Source: Clavulina sp. PMI_390 (Eukaryota; Basidiomycota; Agaricomycetes; Cantharellales; Hydnaceae). From it: a DNA stretch of 64,000 nucleotides. The first letter of the stretch is position 1. Each line of letters opens with the position of its first letter. The position numbers and the translations under genes were made by a program. Shown here in pieces: positions 1-9,779 of this stretch. The notes under the pieces were generated by a model that saw only the letters and a list, made by a program, of their open reading frames with translations, was not told the origin of the DNA and searched no databases. The stretch spans positions 125,552-189,551 of the forward strand of contig WIDE01000026.1 of NCBI GenBank assembly GCA_015039315.1, given 5' to 3'.

Positions 1-751
1 TTAGTCAGCTGTCTCGCGAAGAATAATCAGGCACGATTACTGACCCTGATGCACAGCCAGGTTACAGCCATCGCAGAAAACAATAGCGTTGCTATTTTCA
101 CCTTCGCCATCATCACATACAGCACACGTTGAATCTTCAGAAGGGAGGGCAGAGTCTTGTTTTGGTACTCGCTTCATCTGAAGGTTACGGGGCATAAACA
201 AGCGGTTTCCAGATTACACGTAGGAATTGGTGCTTGCCAGCTCAAACCATTCCTTCTCAAGGCGGTCCATGATGATCTCGAACGTCTCATAGGATACTTG
301 GTCAAGTTGTTCTTTCCGACGTTCTGCGTTAATTACGTCGAGCCACTCTTGATCTAGGTAGCCGCCGTTAGATTCTCGTGGCTTGAATATGTACTACACT
401 TACCCTGTTCATCCATATCGTACTCGACTTGTGTAGCAAGTTCCGACTCAAGCGGCTCGATGTACCGAATATAATGGTCAGGCATCTGGAAGTCCTCCAT
501 ATCATTGACTAGGGAGGAGATCGTGTAAGCGGTGAACGTTCGTTCATGGTGGTCTAGAGACTTACAACCATAACTCCGAGCCTGGCCATCATGAACTCCA
601 ACGTGCTGAATAGGTTTCACGTTCTCAACTTTTCTGAACGAGGCTTTCCTAAAGAGGACCCTGGTAAGCCTTCTCGAGAGTAGATTTATTCAATAGCTTA
701 CGGGTACACGGGCCCAGTGAGCGGATTGGACGATCCCGCGCGGGGTGCCAT
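1..751 (-). CDS. NTO1: Nto1/BRPF-type histone acetyltransferase complex subunit, 5' part (truncated by window edge)
   Basis: Nto1/BRPF proteins are scaffolds of histone H3 acetyltransferase complexes (NuA3 in yeast, with Sas3) and bind chromatin through PHD fingers. Seen here: an N-terminal EPL1-like segment (SFRKVENV, then [25 protein letters not shown]), a helical stretch ([11 protein letters not shown]), then the first half of a PHD finger ([21 protein letters not shown]). ATG is at 751; the other in-frame starts are GTG or TTG and are unlikely in a fungus. I infer introns starting after codon 17, at about 510-570, at 354-403 (GTAAGT...CTAG) and at about 180-220; another donor lies just after the first PHD half, near position 25. 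The rest of the first PHD and the second PHD lie beyond the left edge. Enhancer-of-polycomb (Epl1) shares the N-terminal domain, but the PHD directly after it favours Nto1/BRPF. Confidence 0.85.
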
Positions 752-814
752 GAAGTTCAGGGAGGGTATGTGTTTGTTTGTAGACATCGACGGGTGACCA
801 ACACAGTGCATTCA
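752..814. promoter_or_regulatory. 63-bp divergent promoter between NTO1 and ZPR1
   Basis: Only 63 bp separate the ATG of the minus-strand Nto1-type gene (751) and the ATG of ZPR1 (815). Core promoters and 5' UTRs of the two genes must overlap or lie inside each other's coding sequence. No TATA box is evident. Both start codons are supported by protein conservation shortly downstream. Confidence 0.6.
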
Positions 815-2633
815 ATGAGTCACGAATTCTTTCCCTCTATTGGCGATGCCGTCGAGCAGACAGATCGACTACCGGATGAGAATACGGCAGGCGATCAGAC
901 GCAGGTCTCAGAGGAAGATCGGCCTCTTCAAGAAGTAGAAAGTCTTTGCATGTCCTGCGGTGAACAGGTAAAGATTTTCTCCTCGTTCTGTTATGATCTC
1001 CTAACCAGCACTTTCTGGATAATGATTGAACTCAGGGAGTTACCAGGATGCTTCTCACATCAATCCCATATTTTAAAGAAGTGATTATCATGTCCTTCCG
1101 TTGCGACCATTGTGGGACCAGCAACAATGAGATCCAATCAGCTGGTGCTGTTCGAGGTATGTATATCTTAGGGTTGCTTTCAGATTTCGCTCTTCTTTCT
1201 TACCTCGTGAAGGTTTTATCTAGACCAGGGTATCTCTTATACACTGAAAGTCTTGGACCGCGATGACCTCGATCGACAGCTTGTCAAATCGGCCGCTTGT
1301 ACTCTCACGATTCCTGAATTCCAGCTCACTATCCCCTCCGGCAAAGGCCAACTTACTACGGTGGAAGGGATACTTCGTGACACTGTCCTTGATCTCTCCG
1401 CCGATCAGCCCTTGCGTCGGATTCAAGACGAGAAGACGTATCAAGCAATCCAGAAGATCATCGATCCACTCACAACTATCATCGCAGATACTGATTCCGA
1501 CGACGAAAAGCTTTCCGATGACACTCGCGCCGTGAATAGGAAGGCGAGACTGGAAAAGCCTATCCAGACTTTCACTGTAATTTTGGATGATCCTTCGGGA
1601 GACTCCTTCCTGGAGTTTAAGGATACTATGGCTGATCCAAGATGGTCTATGCGCCAGTACAACCGTAGTCGAGAGCAGAACGAGAAGCTTGGGCTTGCAG
1701 CTCCCGGTCCTGAAACAGGAGGACCTCTCTCTAACGGCCAGCCCACTCAGGATGTCATCGACTCAAGCTTGACTGGAAACGAGGAGATCTTCGTCTTCCC
1801 AGGTATCTGTTCTTCGTGTGGAAGACCCCTAGATACTATGATGAAGAAGGTTGTTATCCCTTACTTCAAGGTTCGTGTCTCAACGATCTGTCCTTCTCTG
1901 CCTTATAGTCATCGTGGCCACAGGATATTATTATTATGTCAACCAATTGCATGGCGTGTGGCTATCGAGACAACGAGGTCAAATCTGGTGGAGCCGTTTC
2001 CGACCATGGCAAGAAGATTACGCTGAAAGTTGAAGACAGCGAAGACCTAGCCCGGGATATACTGAAGGTACCCGTATTCTCACTACGAAGCCGCTGGATG
2101 GAGCTGATAGCCCTCATGTAGAGCGAATCTTGTGGCTTCGAGATTCCAGAAATTGGCCTCCAACTCCAGGCTGGCACACTGGGGGGTCGCTTTACCACCC
2201 TAGAAGGCATCTTGAGCCAGGTTTTCGACGAGCTGAGCCAGAAGGTGTTTCTGGGGGATTCCGTTGAACACACACTTGCTCAATTAGGAGATGGTGCGAC
2301 GGAGGAGGATCTAGCATCTCAAGAGAAAGCGAAATTCGCAACATTCTTGGGAAGCCTAAAATCGGCAAGCAAATCTTGCTTCTGTTTAGAGATCCTACTG
2401 TCTTATCTTGCTATCACCAGGTCATCGCTGCCGAGAGGCCTTTTACTGTCATCCTCGATGACCCTCTCGCGAACTCATACTTGCAGAATCTATATGCTCC
2501 CGACGATGACCCCAATATGCAGGTAGAAACCTATGAGCGAAGCTTTGAGCAGAACGAGGAACTGGGCTTGAATGACATCAAACTGGAGAACTATGGGGAA
2601 GAAGAGGACGAGGGGACTAGTGTCCATCCGTAG
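815..2633 (+). CDS. ZPR1: Zinc finger protein ZPR1
   Basis: ZPR1 is a conserved eukaryotic zinc-finger protein; in yeast it acts as a dedicated chaperone for folding of translation factor eEF1A. The protein has the duplicated ZPR1 layout, each half a C4 zinc finger followed by a jelly-roll domain. First finger: [15 protein letters not shown] with [19 protein letters not shown]. Second finger: ICSSCGRPL with [21 protein letters not shown]. Both end in the family signature N-E-[IV]-[KQ]-[S]-[AG]-G-A. Introns inferred from family continuity are at about 968-1035, 1157-1223, 1870-1932, 2067-2120 and 2360-2428. The last exon runs through the conserved FTVILDDP and [15 protein letters not shown] to TAG at 2631-2633. 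The ATG at 815 is chosen; the upstream frame has no earlier ATG. Confidence 0.95.
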
Positions 2634-2693
2634 CTCAGGACGAACCACTTCCTTTCTCTTCAAATTTTATACACTAGTAGTATCCGTAGAGAT

Positions 2694-3667
2694 NNNNNNN
2701 NNNNNNNNNNNNNNNNNNNNNNNNNNNNNNNNNNNNNNNNNNNNNNNNNNNNNNNNNNNNNNNNNNNNNNNNNNNNNNNNNNNNNNNNNNNNNNNNNNNN
2801 NNNNNNNNNNNNNNNNNNNNNNNNNNNNNNNNNNNNNNNNNNNNNNNNNNNNNNNNNNNNNNNNNNNNNNNNNNNNNNNNNNNNNNNNNNNNNNNNNNNN
2901 NNNNNNNNNNNNNNNNNNNNNNNNNNNNNNNNNNNNNNNNNNNNNNNNNNNNNNNNNNNNNNNNNNNNNNNNNNNNNNNNNNNNNNNNNNNNNNNNNNNN
3001 NNNNNNNNNNNNNNNNNNNNNNNNNNNNNNNNNNNNNNNNNNNNNNNNNNNNNNNNNNNNNNNNNNNNNNNNNNNNNNNNNNNNNNNNNNNNNNNNNNNN
3101 NNNNNNNNNNNNNNNNNNNNNNNNNNNNNNNNNNNNNNNNNNNNNNNNNNNNNNNNNNNNNNNNNNNNNNNNNNNNNNNNNNNNNNNNNNNNNNNNNNNN
3201 NNNNNNNNNNNNNNNNNNNNNNNNNNNNNNNNNNNNNNNNNNNNNNNNNNNNNNNNNNNNNNNNNNNNNNNNNNNNNNNNNNNNNNNNNNNNNNNNNNNN
3301 NNNNNNNNNNNNNNNNNNNNNNNNNNNNNNNNNNNNNNNNNNNNNNNNNNNNNNNNNNNNNNNNNNNNNNNNNNNNNNNNNNNNNNNNNNNNNNNNNNNN
3401 NNNNNNNNNNNNNNNNNNNNNNNNNNNNNNNNNNNNNNNNNNNNNNNNNNNNNNNNNNNNNNNNNNNNNNNNNNNNNNNNNNNNNNNNNNNNNNNNNNNN
3501 NNNNNNNNNNNNNNNNNNNNNNNNNNNNNNNNNNNNNNNNNNNNNNNNNNNNNNNNNNNNNNNNNNNNNNNNNNNNNNNNNNNNNNNNNNNNNNNNNNNN
3601 NNNNNNNNNNNNNNNNNNNNNNNNNNNNNNNNNNNNNNNNNNNNNNNNNNNNNNNNNNNNNNNNNNN
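2694..3667. other. Assembly gap (run of N)
   Basis: 974 undetermined bases. ZPR1 is complete before it. The next gene (RNase H2 subunit C) starts 44 bp after it, so an upstream exon or promoter of that gene may be hidden. Any reading frame drawn across the gap is meaningless. Confidence 1.
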
Positions 3668-3710
3668 TCGACACAAACAACGCGCCAGCAAGGTGGTCAT
3701 AACTGTAGCC

Positions 3711-4421
3711 ATGCATCTTGCGATCTCCCGTGCCAGCGAAACTCTCACTGACGAGACACCAAGTCTCATGCCTTTCCATATCAGCCACACAGGTCCTGGT
3801 CCTATATCCACGTATTTTGTGGTCAAAACTATCACAAATGATGCGGCTCAGTCATTGGATCGAAGCACGTTCATCTCTTCTTTCCGAGGTCGGATGATTC
3901 AAGCGCTCAAAACCTCACTACCGAACGGTTATACCGGTCTCGCGTTCAAAATTGATCCTGCAAATTCATCGGAAGGCGACGAGCAGGTTACCAACCAACT
4001 CAAGCGGCCACGACGGTCCACCTCCCCTACGAAACCAAAGAAACGCGTAAAAGAGGTTGTGACAGGCTCGAGACGCTCGAGACGCGTATCGCGAGATGTC
4101 TTAGTCGTGGAGGAGCCGGTTACAGCTCACAACGAAGATATATACGCGATGATGTCTGAGGTCGTCCAGGAAGAGGAAGCAGAGCCCACAGAGCCCACGG
4201 CTCTGCAAAATGATGCACCATCACGAAGCATGCTGCCTGTTGCTTCTTTCCAGTCCGTCTTAGTGTGGTACCCGGACGTCGTCCTGAATGACGGACGCGA
4301 TGAGTACCTTCGGTCTATGGATGAATGGACTCGTCTCGCCATGGTCGTGAGTCTGACTTGAATTAAAGATGCTCTTTTCTTGACAATTGCCTTCTTTTCG
4401 CTATAGGTTCACGACACGTAA
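3711..4421 (+). CDS. RNH203: Ribonuclease H2 subunit C
   Basis: This is the small non-catalytic subunit of RNase H2, the nuclear enzyme that removes ribonucleotides and RNA-DNA hybrids from DNA. The predicted protein is about 216 residues. The N-terminal half has the family core: FHISHTGPGPISTYF, then SFRGRMIQALKTSLPNGYTGL. A low-complexity basic and acidic insert follows (PRRSTSPTKPKKRVKE, then an E-rich patch). The C-terminal core is VWYPDV...RDEYLRSMDEWTRLA, matching the trimer-forming end of the family. One intron (4347-4406, GTGAGT...TATAG) leaves a tiny last exon coding only VHDT-stop. Because the N gap ends 43 bp upstream, a further 5' exon cannot be excluded, although the ATG at 3711 gives a plausible full-length start. 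Its stop lies 13 bp from the stop of the convergent gene. Confidence 0.85.
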
Positions 4422-4434
4422 TCAATGTCCGAGG

Positions 4435-5774
4435 CTACAACTTTCCGTTCTCCTTTACGGCTGCTCCCCTCCAACTGTGTTCATCGTTCCCCTCGCCAAA
4501 TAACTCGACGTACGCCGCGCCTATATCGCCCAGCATATCACCTGTTACTACACCCCGTCCCAGCTTCCCAAAGGCGATCCGGGAAGTCGTACGCGTGATA
4601 ACTGATGCCCCATAAGCTGCCAAAAGCGGAATGTCCTTTGGGTCCACTTGTGCGTCTCTTGCATCTCCCCTTGTGTTATTCATCCAAAGCATCAGGAAGA
4701 CGCGGATACACACGAATGCCGGGAGATACGTACGAGTCGAGTCCACCATCTTCATATGATCTTCCCCATGCTAGAAATGTACCCACAGTTCCACTTAATA
4801 TATCACCCTGCCCTCCGCATCGTTTCAATCCACCCGCTATATTCGATATTTCTGATCGTGTCCCGTTTGAGACGATGTCATGTGACCCTTTCTGGAGGAT
4901 GACGACGTCGCCCAGTTCTTGAGACATCCTTGAAGCAAGGGATTCCGCTGGAACATCTGTTGGAATACCCTACGCCAAATTGAATCAAGCGATTTGAAGC
5001 ACTACTCTGCGGCTAGCAGCATGAGTTCTTACCAGGGCTTCGCGTAGTCTTTGAAATTCCACCACATTGGGAGTAAGCACAGCACGAGAGTACCCTTTGA
5101 TATACTCTGGGTGTTTCTGAATGAGCCATAGTCCATCGGCATCCAACACGACAAACTTATCCTGCTCTCTGGCAGTGGAGATGGCTAAGCGAGCATATTC
5201 TTGCATATGATCCGCTCGCCCCAAGCCTGGGCCAATCACAATGGCATGTAAACGATCTAGGATGCCAACAAGTTCTGACTTGATGGCGGCTTGGTCGCTG
5301 CAATGTGTCGGAATAAACACGATACAGTGAAGTGGGGAAAGATTGTTATATCTATCGCATTTGAAGCGAATAAACAGAGAGACACACCCATCTTTCTGGA
5401 GTATTGGGTGTACGATCAGGTCGGGCGAGTACGTCTTGATAACTTGTCCCGCATCAGGCTCGCATATGACGTGTGCAAGATCGCAACCCTAGTCAAGTGT
5501 GAGTCAGAAGCTAATCGCCCAAGGTGAGTGAAAAGTTGCAATATAGCGTAGGGTCCTACAAGTCTCAGCGCGGACATTGCAGCAAAGTATGGTGCACCCG
5601 TGTAGCTAGACAATGAAGGGCAATGGTGTTGTAGGATATAGATTGTGTCTGTCTCGATCATGCTCACTCTTGGGAGCCTCCGATGACACCTACACGGCCA
5701 GCTTGTCCTTTGTGAAGCCTCTCTGTTAGTGGAGGTATGATCTTTTTAACTTCGGCCAGTATTCGATGAGCCAT
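4435..5774 (-). CDS. NNRD: ATP-dependent (S)-NAD(P)H-hydrate dehydratase
   Basis: This enzyme repairs damaged (hydrated) NADH and NADPH using ATP (or ADP), and works with NAD(P)HX epimerase in metabolite repair. The fold is ribokinase-like. Visible in order: an N-terminal helix ([12 protein letters not shown]), the glycine-rich start of the domain ([21 protein letters not shown]), IVIGPGLGR, the substrate or nucleotide segment [26 protein letters not shown] and the strongly diagnostic [15 protein letters not shown] loop, whose GQGD aspartate is the expected catalytic base. The ATG at 5772-5774 is the first real ATG; an earlier open frame begins only with TTG. At least four short introns are needed. 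A late piece ([16 protein letters not shown]) precedes TAG at 4435-4437. It converges with RNase H2 subunit C. Confidence 0.93.
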
Positions 5775-6225
5775 AGTAAGGCGAAGGAGGAGGCAATTGA
5801 AGAGCCGTTCAAGTGTGACACCAGACTTCCGCCGATGATTAGCTCCAGCGTCACGATTCAACGACAAACCTTCTGGGATGAAAGAGATTATCCCAGTATT
5901 GCCAATCGCCTAAACACCTTTCGAGTGGTCTGGTGTCTTTTGGCATGATGGCGAATCCAGCTTGAAATCTATTCACCTTCTACCTAATTTGGGAAGGGGC
6001 GATGCTCTCTTCTGAAACAAATGCGGAGAAAATGACTAAAGATTATCATAAAGTCTTGCGAAGAAGGTCGCTGCTGGGCTTAGGAGACAATCTCATAAGG
6101 CCCAGAGAAGGAGCAGGAATATTATTCTAACTTGCTTGCTGTAAAAATGAGCGTCATTTCGCTCGCGATAACGCTGGTAACGTACAAACAAGGCGGGAGC
6201 ACGCGGAAAGACCAGAATATACCTC
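5775..6225. other. Intergenic, promoter of the dehydratase gene and 3' region of PET117
   Basis: No convincing coding exon. Short open frames here are in register with nothing recognisable. It should contain the promoter of the minus-strand gene starting at 5774 and the 3' end of PET117. Confidence 0.5.
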
Positions 6226-6535
6226 TCAGGAGGTTTCCCCATCCCCTGACCTGAAAATTGGTTGTACTGCTTCATACTTTTCACGTCTAGCCATTGAAAT
6301 ACGGAATTCAGCTTCGCGTTCAGCTTTCTTCTTGGCCACCCGTTCTTCGTCGCGCACGACCCCTCTATACATGGTCTGAGACGCAAGTAGGGTGTCTTTA
6401 GCACCAGCCAGAGTGATTTACAGCCTTGTTGCAGCTCACCTCGCGCTCGTTCTCTTGGTTCCAATGAACAAAGTAGATGGTGCTGGCCGTGAACACAACG
6501 GATGCAGCCAGGGTGATGCGTGCTCTTATTGACAT
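6226..6535 (-). CDS. PET117: Cytochrome c oxidase assembly protein Pet117
   Basis: Pet117 is a small mitochondrial inner-membrane protein that couples heme A synthesis (with Cox15) to complex IV assembly. The predicted protein is about 81 residues from two exons (6440-6535 and 6226-6375) split by a 64-nt intron (GTGAGC...CAG). The N-terminus is a short basic stretch followed by one hydrophobic membrane helix (ITLAASVVFTASTIYFVHW), then QENERE, which matches the family pattern. A basic amphipathic tail (EERVAKKKAEREAEF) ends with QPIFRSGDGETS. Length and layout match fungal Pet117. It is divergent from ATP4, with 188 bp between start codons. Confidence 0.88.
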
Positions 6536-6723
6536 GATACACGCGAGTTCGGCTCGAAGGATGGAAGGAGCGTAGAATAATGGAGTGATAGGGAAGTGGA
6601 AACGCTGAGTCCGATTTACTCCGCTGGGCCAGAGGCGTAGTTCCAAAAGAGGAAAGTGTTGAGGTTAAGCGCGCGCTAGGCTTCCTTCTCTGTTTGTTTT
6701 CCCAACCCCGAACCCAACGAAGA

Positions 6724-7863
6724 ATGCGTGGTGCTATCGTCCAGAACTTGAAGGTGGCCGGTACGAATACTCTCAGAAATAGCGGGACTCTGGTAGCTAA
6801 CCGGCATGTGCTAGGCCTGCTGGCGCGCCCACGAACGGCGTCGGTTCTTCCAAGACTTGCGCTCACCCAATCGTTCGTGTCTTTTGCTTTGAATTTTGAA
6901 CCCTCAGTTTTAACTGACAGCAATATTTTCACCTTGGATAGTCGCGGCTTTGCTGAATGTACGTGTTCAACAGATGGAACTTCTCTCGACTCGATCCATC
7001 CTCTACCCACTTCAGTATGAACTTACCCTATTCTACTTCTCTCGTCTATTAGCCCAGCAACCTCCGGCTGAGCGTGCCAACTCCCTCATCAACTCACTGC
7101 CTGGGAACTCTCTTGTCAGCAAAACTGGTTTTGTCGTCCTGAGCACCGGTGCGCTGGCGACCGCCATTTCACAGGAGCTCTATGTTGTGAACGAAGAGAC
7201 CGTCGTTCTCGTTGGCACCCTTGCTATCTTCACCTATATTGCTCGTGCCCTCCAGGCTCCCTATAAGGAGTGGGCGAACAGCCAAATCAGCGTCAGTGTG
7301 CCATGCATGCATATGTTCTTATTTTTCGTCCTCACCGTTCCTCTCTGCAGCACATCAAGGGTTTACTTGAGTCAACTCGCAAGGAGCACACCCAAGCTGT
7401 TGCTGATCGTATCTCCTCTGTTGAGCAGATGAAGGATGTCGTCGACGTCACCAAGAACCTGTTCGCCATCTCCAAGGTGCGTTCAGCTTCAACTGCCTCT
7501 GCTCGTCCGAAATAGCTATTTCTTACAATGCTCTTGCCTCAACTTCCAATAGGAGACTGCTCAACTTGAGGCCGAAGCCTTCACCCTCAAGCAGCAGGTT
7601 GCTCTCGCAGCTGAGCTCAAGTCTGTTCTCGACTCGTGGGCTCGTTATGAGCAACAACAGAAGGAGTCGGAGCAAGCTGAACTTAGCAAGACCGTCATTG
7701 ATAAAGTTCTCAAATCCTTGAGTGACGAGAAGACCCAGAAGGACATCCTTCTTGGTGCTGTCGCTGAGATTGAACGTGGGTATATCTCATTATTCCGTCG
7801 GCCAGACTATCCCTGAGTCCTATTCTTTTCCACACAGAACTCGTCAAGAACAAGGCTATTTAG
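6724..7863 (+). CDS. ATP4: Mitochondrial ATP synthase subunit 4 (subunit b)
   Basis: Subunit b forms the peripheral stalk of F1Fo-ATP synthase in the inner mitochondrial membrane. The N-terminus is basic and lacks acidic residues (MRGAIVQNLKVAGTNTLRNS), as expected of a mitochondrial targeting sequence. The mature part has the family start ERANSLINSLPGNSLVSKTG, a two-helix membrane hairpin (about GALATAISQELYVVNEE and VVLVGTLAIFTYIARAL), then a long hydrophilic helix (IKGLLESTRKEH, ISSVEQMKDVVDVTKNLF, LDSWARYEQQQKE). Exons: 6724-about 6860, a probable 17-nt microexon 6942-6958, 7053-about 7288, 7349-about 7476, 7553-about 7775, and a last short one ending at TAG 7861-7863. The microexon is inferred because it restores phase between the leader and the mature protein. 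Confidence 0.93.
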
Positions 7864-8099
7864 AGGACTTGGCCTTGAATTTTCGTAGTTCCACTGTTTA
7901 ATTCTGCAGCCATCACATCTACTTTACATATTGACTCCATCCCATGTTGTGCGCTTGTGACGGCAGGCTTTGCCAGCCAGTGACTGACCCAGGGCTGAGT
8001 AGACAAAAGCTTTGAACCTCAGACCTCAGTAGAAGGCGCCAATGACGCCTCGTGTGGCCAGCTGGCTTGCTTGATTCAGACGTGTGTAGCACCTTATCA

Positions 8100-8990
8100 A
8101 ATAGGGTGGATTGCTATTTCGACAGCTCATTGCAGCAATCGCTTGGCTCATTTCCGTCATTGGTAAGTGGACAACGCTCACAATCCAGACCATCCCTTTG
8201 TTGGGCTCGATGTAATAGAACGACGAACCCCGGTACATCGTGGCCATTCAAAATCGAAAATTTTCTTTTTAGTGAGCGGAAGAGCTGCCTCGGTGATGCG
8301 GTCCTTAATTGCCACAGCAGACGGAATAGACATTTCCCATGGGTGATGGTTTTCATAGGGCTGGGAGCACAGATTACGAACAATTGCGACCATATCTTCA
8401 CTATGAGTAGTCCACCTTCCCCTCGCTGAAGATAAAAAAAATTCCTACCATGATTACCCCCTCGAAGGCTCGTGAGCTTTACACCCATCATCGTAATTTT
8501 ACGGATGCTGCTTTATAATGCTCTACCATCATCGACACGGCCAGCCTATTATGCACAGCACATTGCTTCCATGTGTCCATACTATGTCCTCAAAAATAAC
8601 GCTATTCTTTAGCGCTTGGCTGGGTGCCCAAGAATGGTTGGTTCCGGGAACTTTCGACGTTGGGAGAAAATAAGCCCAAGACCCAATAACTATGGCATTA
8701 TACCCGCACGGTCTCCCACTTTCAATAGCATTGTGCCAACTTTGAGGCATCATGATACGAAACTCGTGTACAACATCATATAGAACAGTGAGCAGGTCGT
8801 TGGCTTGATCAGACGATGAAAGCTGGCCACTACGATCAGCGCTACAGTCCCGGCATGACAAGTCTGAGGCGGATTTAGATATTTTCTTATGAGGGTGCAC
8901 AGAAAGTTGGTCAGAAACGGGCTTGTCGGTTCTTCGACTGCCGGGGGAAATCGGAATGAGAAAATTTGATTGGACAGTGGGTGATGGCAA
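8100..8990 (-). CDS. Possible unrecognised gene between ATP4 and COX9
   Basis: I do not recognise this gene. On the minus strand there are two long open stretches: 8529-8990 (153 codons, opening with TTG, serine-rich start then a segment with VLYDVVHEFRIMMPQSW and SQALKNSVIFEDIVW), and the region 8114-8490. The second region has two competing frames, one giving HHPWEMSIPSAVAIKDR and KKKIFDFEWPRC, which looks protein-like. Splice-like motifs lie between them (for example TATCTTCAG acceptor near 8428). No clean ATG, domain or complete gene model could be built. It could be a lineage-specific gene, a degenerate gene or chance. RNA evidence would decide. Confidence 0.25.
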
Positions 8991-9044
8991 GTAGGATAGT
9001 TTAAGGTAGGAATCTACGACAGGCAGGGATTTGGGGGGGAGAAA

Positions 9045-9364
9045 TTACTCCGAGTTGGCTTTGGCGCGCTCAGCAGCGTACTTGATGTAAAACGCCTCCT
9101 CTTGGCGCACTGGATGAGAACCATAAATGAGTTAGAAAAAGAAGAAAAAAGGCTATAAAATCAAGAATATCCTGATAGACAGACCTGACGGGATCCGGAC
9201 ACCATACCTAGCGGGTAGAAGAGCGTCAGGGGGTCGGCACAAGTATGGGCCAAACGGAGAGACAGCACGGACCAGTAAGCGAAAGCAGAGGCAGTACCCA
9301 GGCCAAGGGCGGCAGAAAGGTCAAGGATGAGCCTTTTGCGCATCTTTCCAGCAACGCGAAGCAT
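9045..9364 (-). CDS. COX9: Cytochrome c oxidase subunit 7A (Cox9)
   Basis: Cox9 is a small single-span subunit of respiratory complex IV in the mitochondrial inner membrane. Three exons give a 59-residue protein, the family's usual size: 9273-9364, a 23-nt microexon 9185-9207, and 9045-9109. The matrix end is basic (GKMRKRLILDLS), followed by the glycine/alanine-rich membrane helix (AALGLGTASAFAYWYG), then VRIPSVRQEEAFYIKYAAER. That last motif (P-x-V-x-x-[RQ]-E/D-x-F-Y-x-K) is diagnostic. The microexon supplies YGVRIPS and is bounded by CTAG/GT and AG/GT signals. ATG is at 9364; a second in-frame ATG (9341) would still include the helix. Confidence 0.92.
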
Positions 9365-9779
9365 GATGGTTATGTATGGATTGGGTGACGAAGGTGTTGG
9401 GGTGTGCGAAATTCAAAACGAGGGCGTTGTGGCACCAAACAGGTCCAAACAGTGCGCAATTGGGTCAAGCGAGATCGTGCTACTATAATCGACGGCAGAC
9501 TAATCCTGTCGATTCTCACTTTCCAGGCGCATCTTAAACGCACAGTTTAGCCTTATCTCGTCCACGATCCGTTATCCAGCTCGCCTGGCTCGCTCGCTTT
9601 CCACCACTCGGCCTGCACACATCGTGACGCCGACGCAGCCTCATTCAACTGGTCAACAGCCCTCCGCTTCAGGTCAATATTTTTATAGCATGTTGATTTT
9701 CCGTATCAGCCCCTTCGTCGCACTTCCTTAATGTCGATTTGTCCTCGCAGCCTGACACATAACACCGCGCAGGATCCTC
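9365..9779. promoter_or_regulatory. Divergent promoter region, COX9 and CDC55
   Basis: 415 bp between the start codons of COX9 and the PP2A B-subunit gene. No coding exon is seen. It must carry both promoters; no specific binding site is claimed. Confidence 0.45.

Noticed and set aside
2572..3835. Long open frames on both strands across the run of Ns
   Set aside because: They exist only because undetermined bases cannot encode stops.
6093..7010. 305-codon minus-strand open frame
   Set aside because: It overlaps PET117 in another frame and ATP4 exon 1 on the opposite strand; the translation shows no family features.
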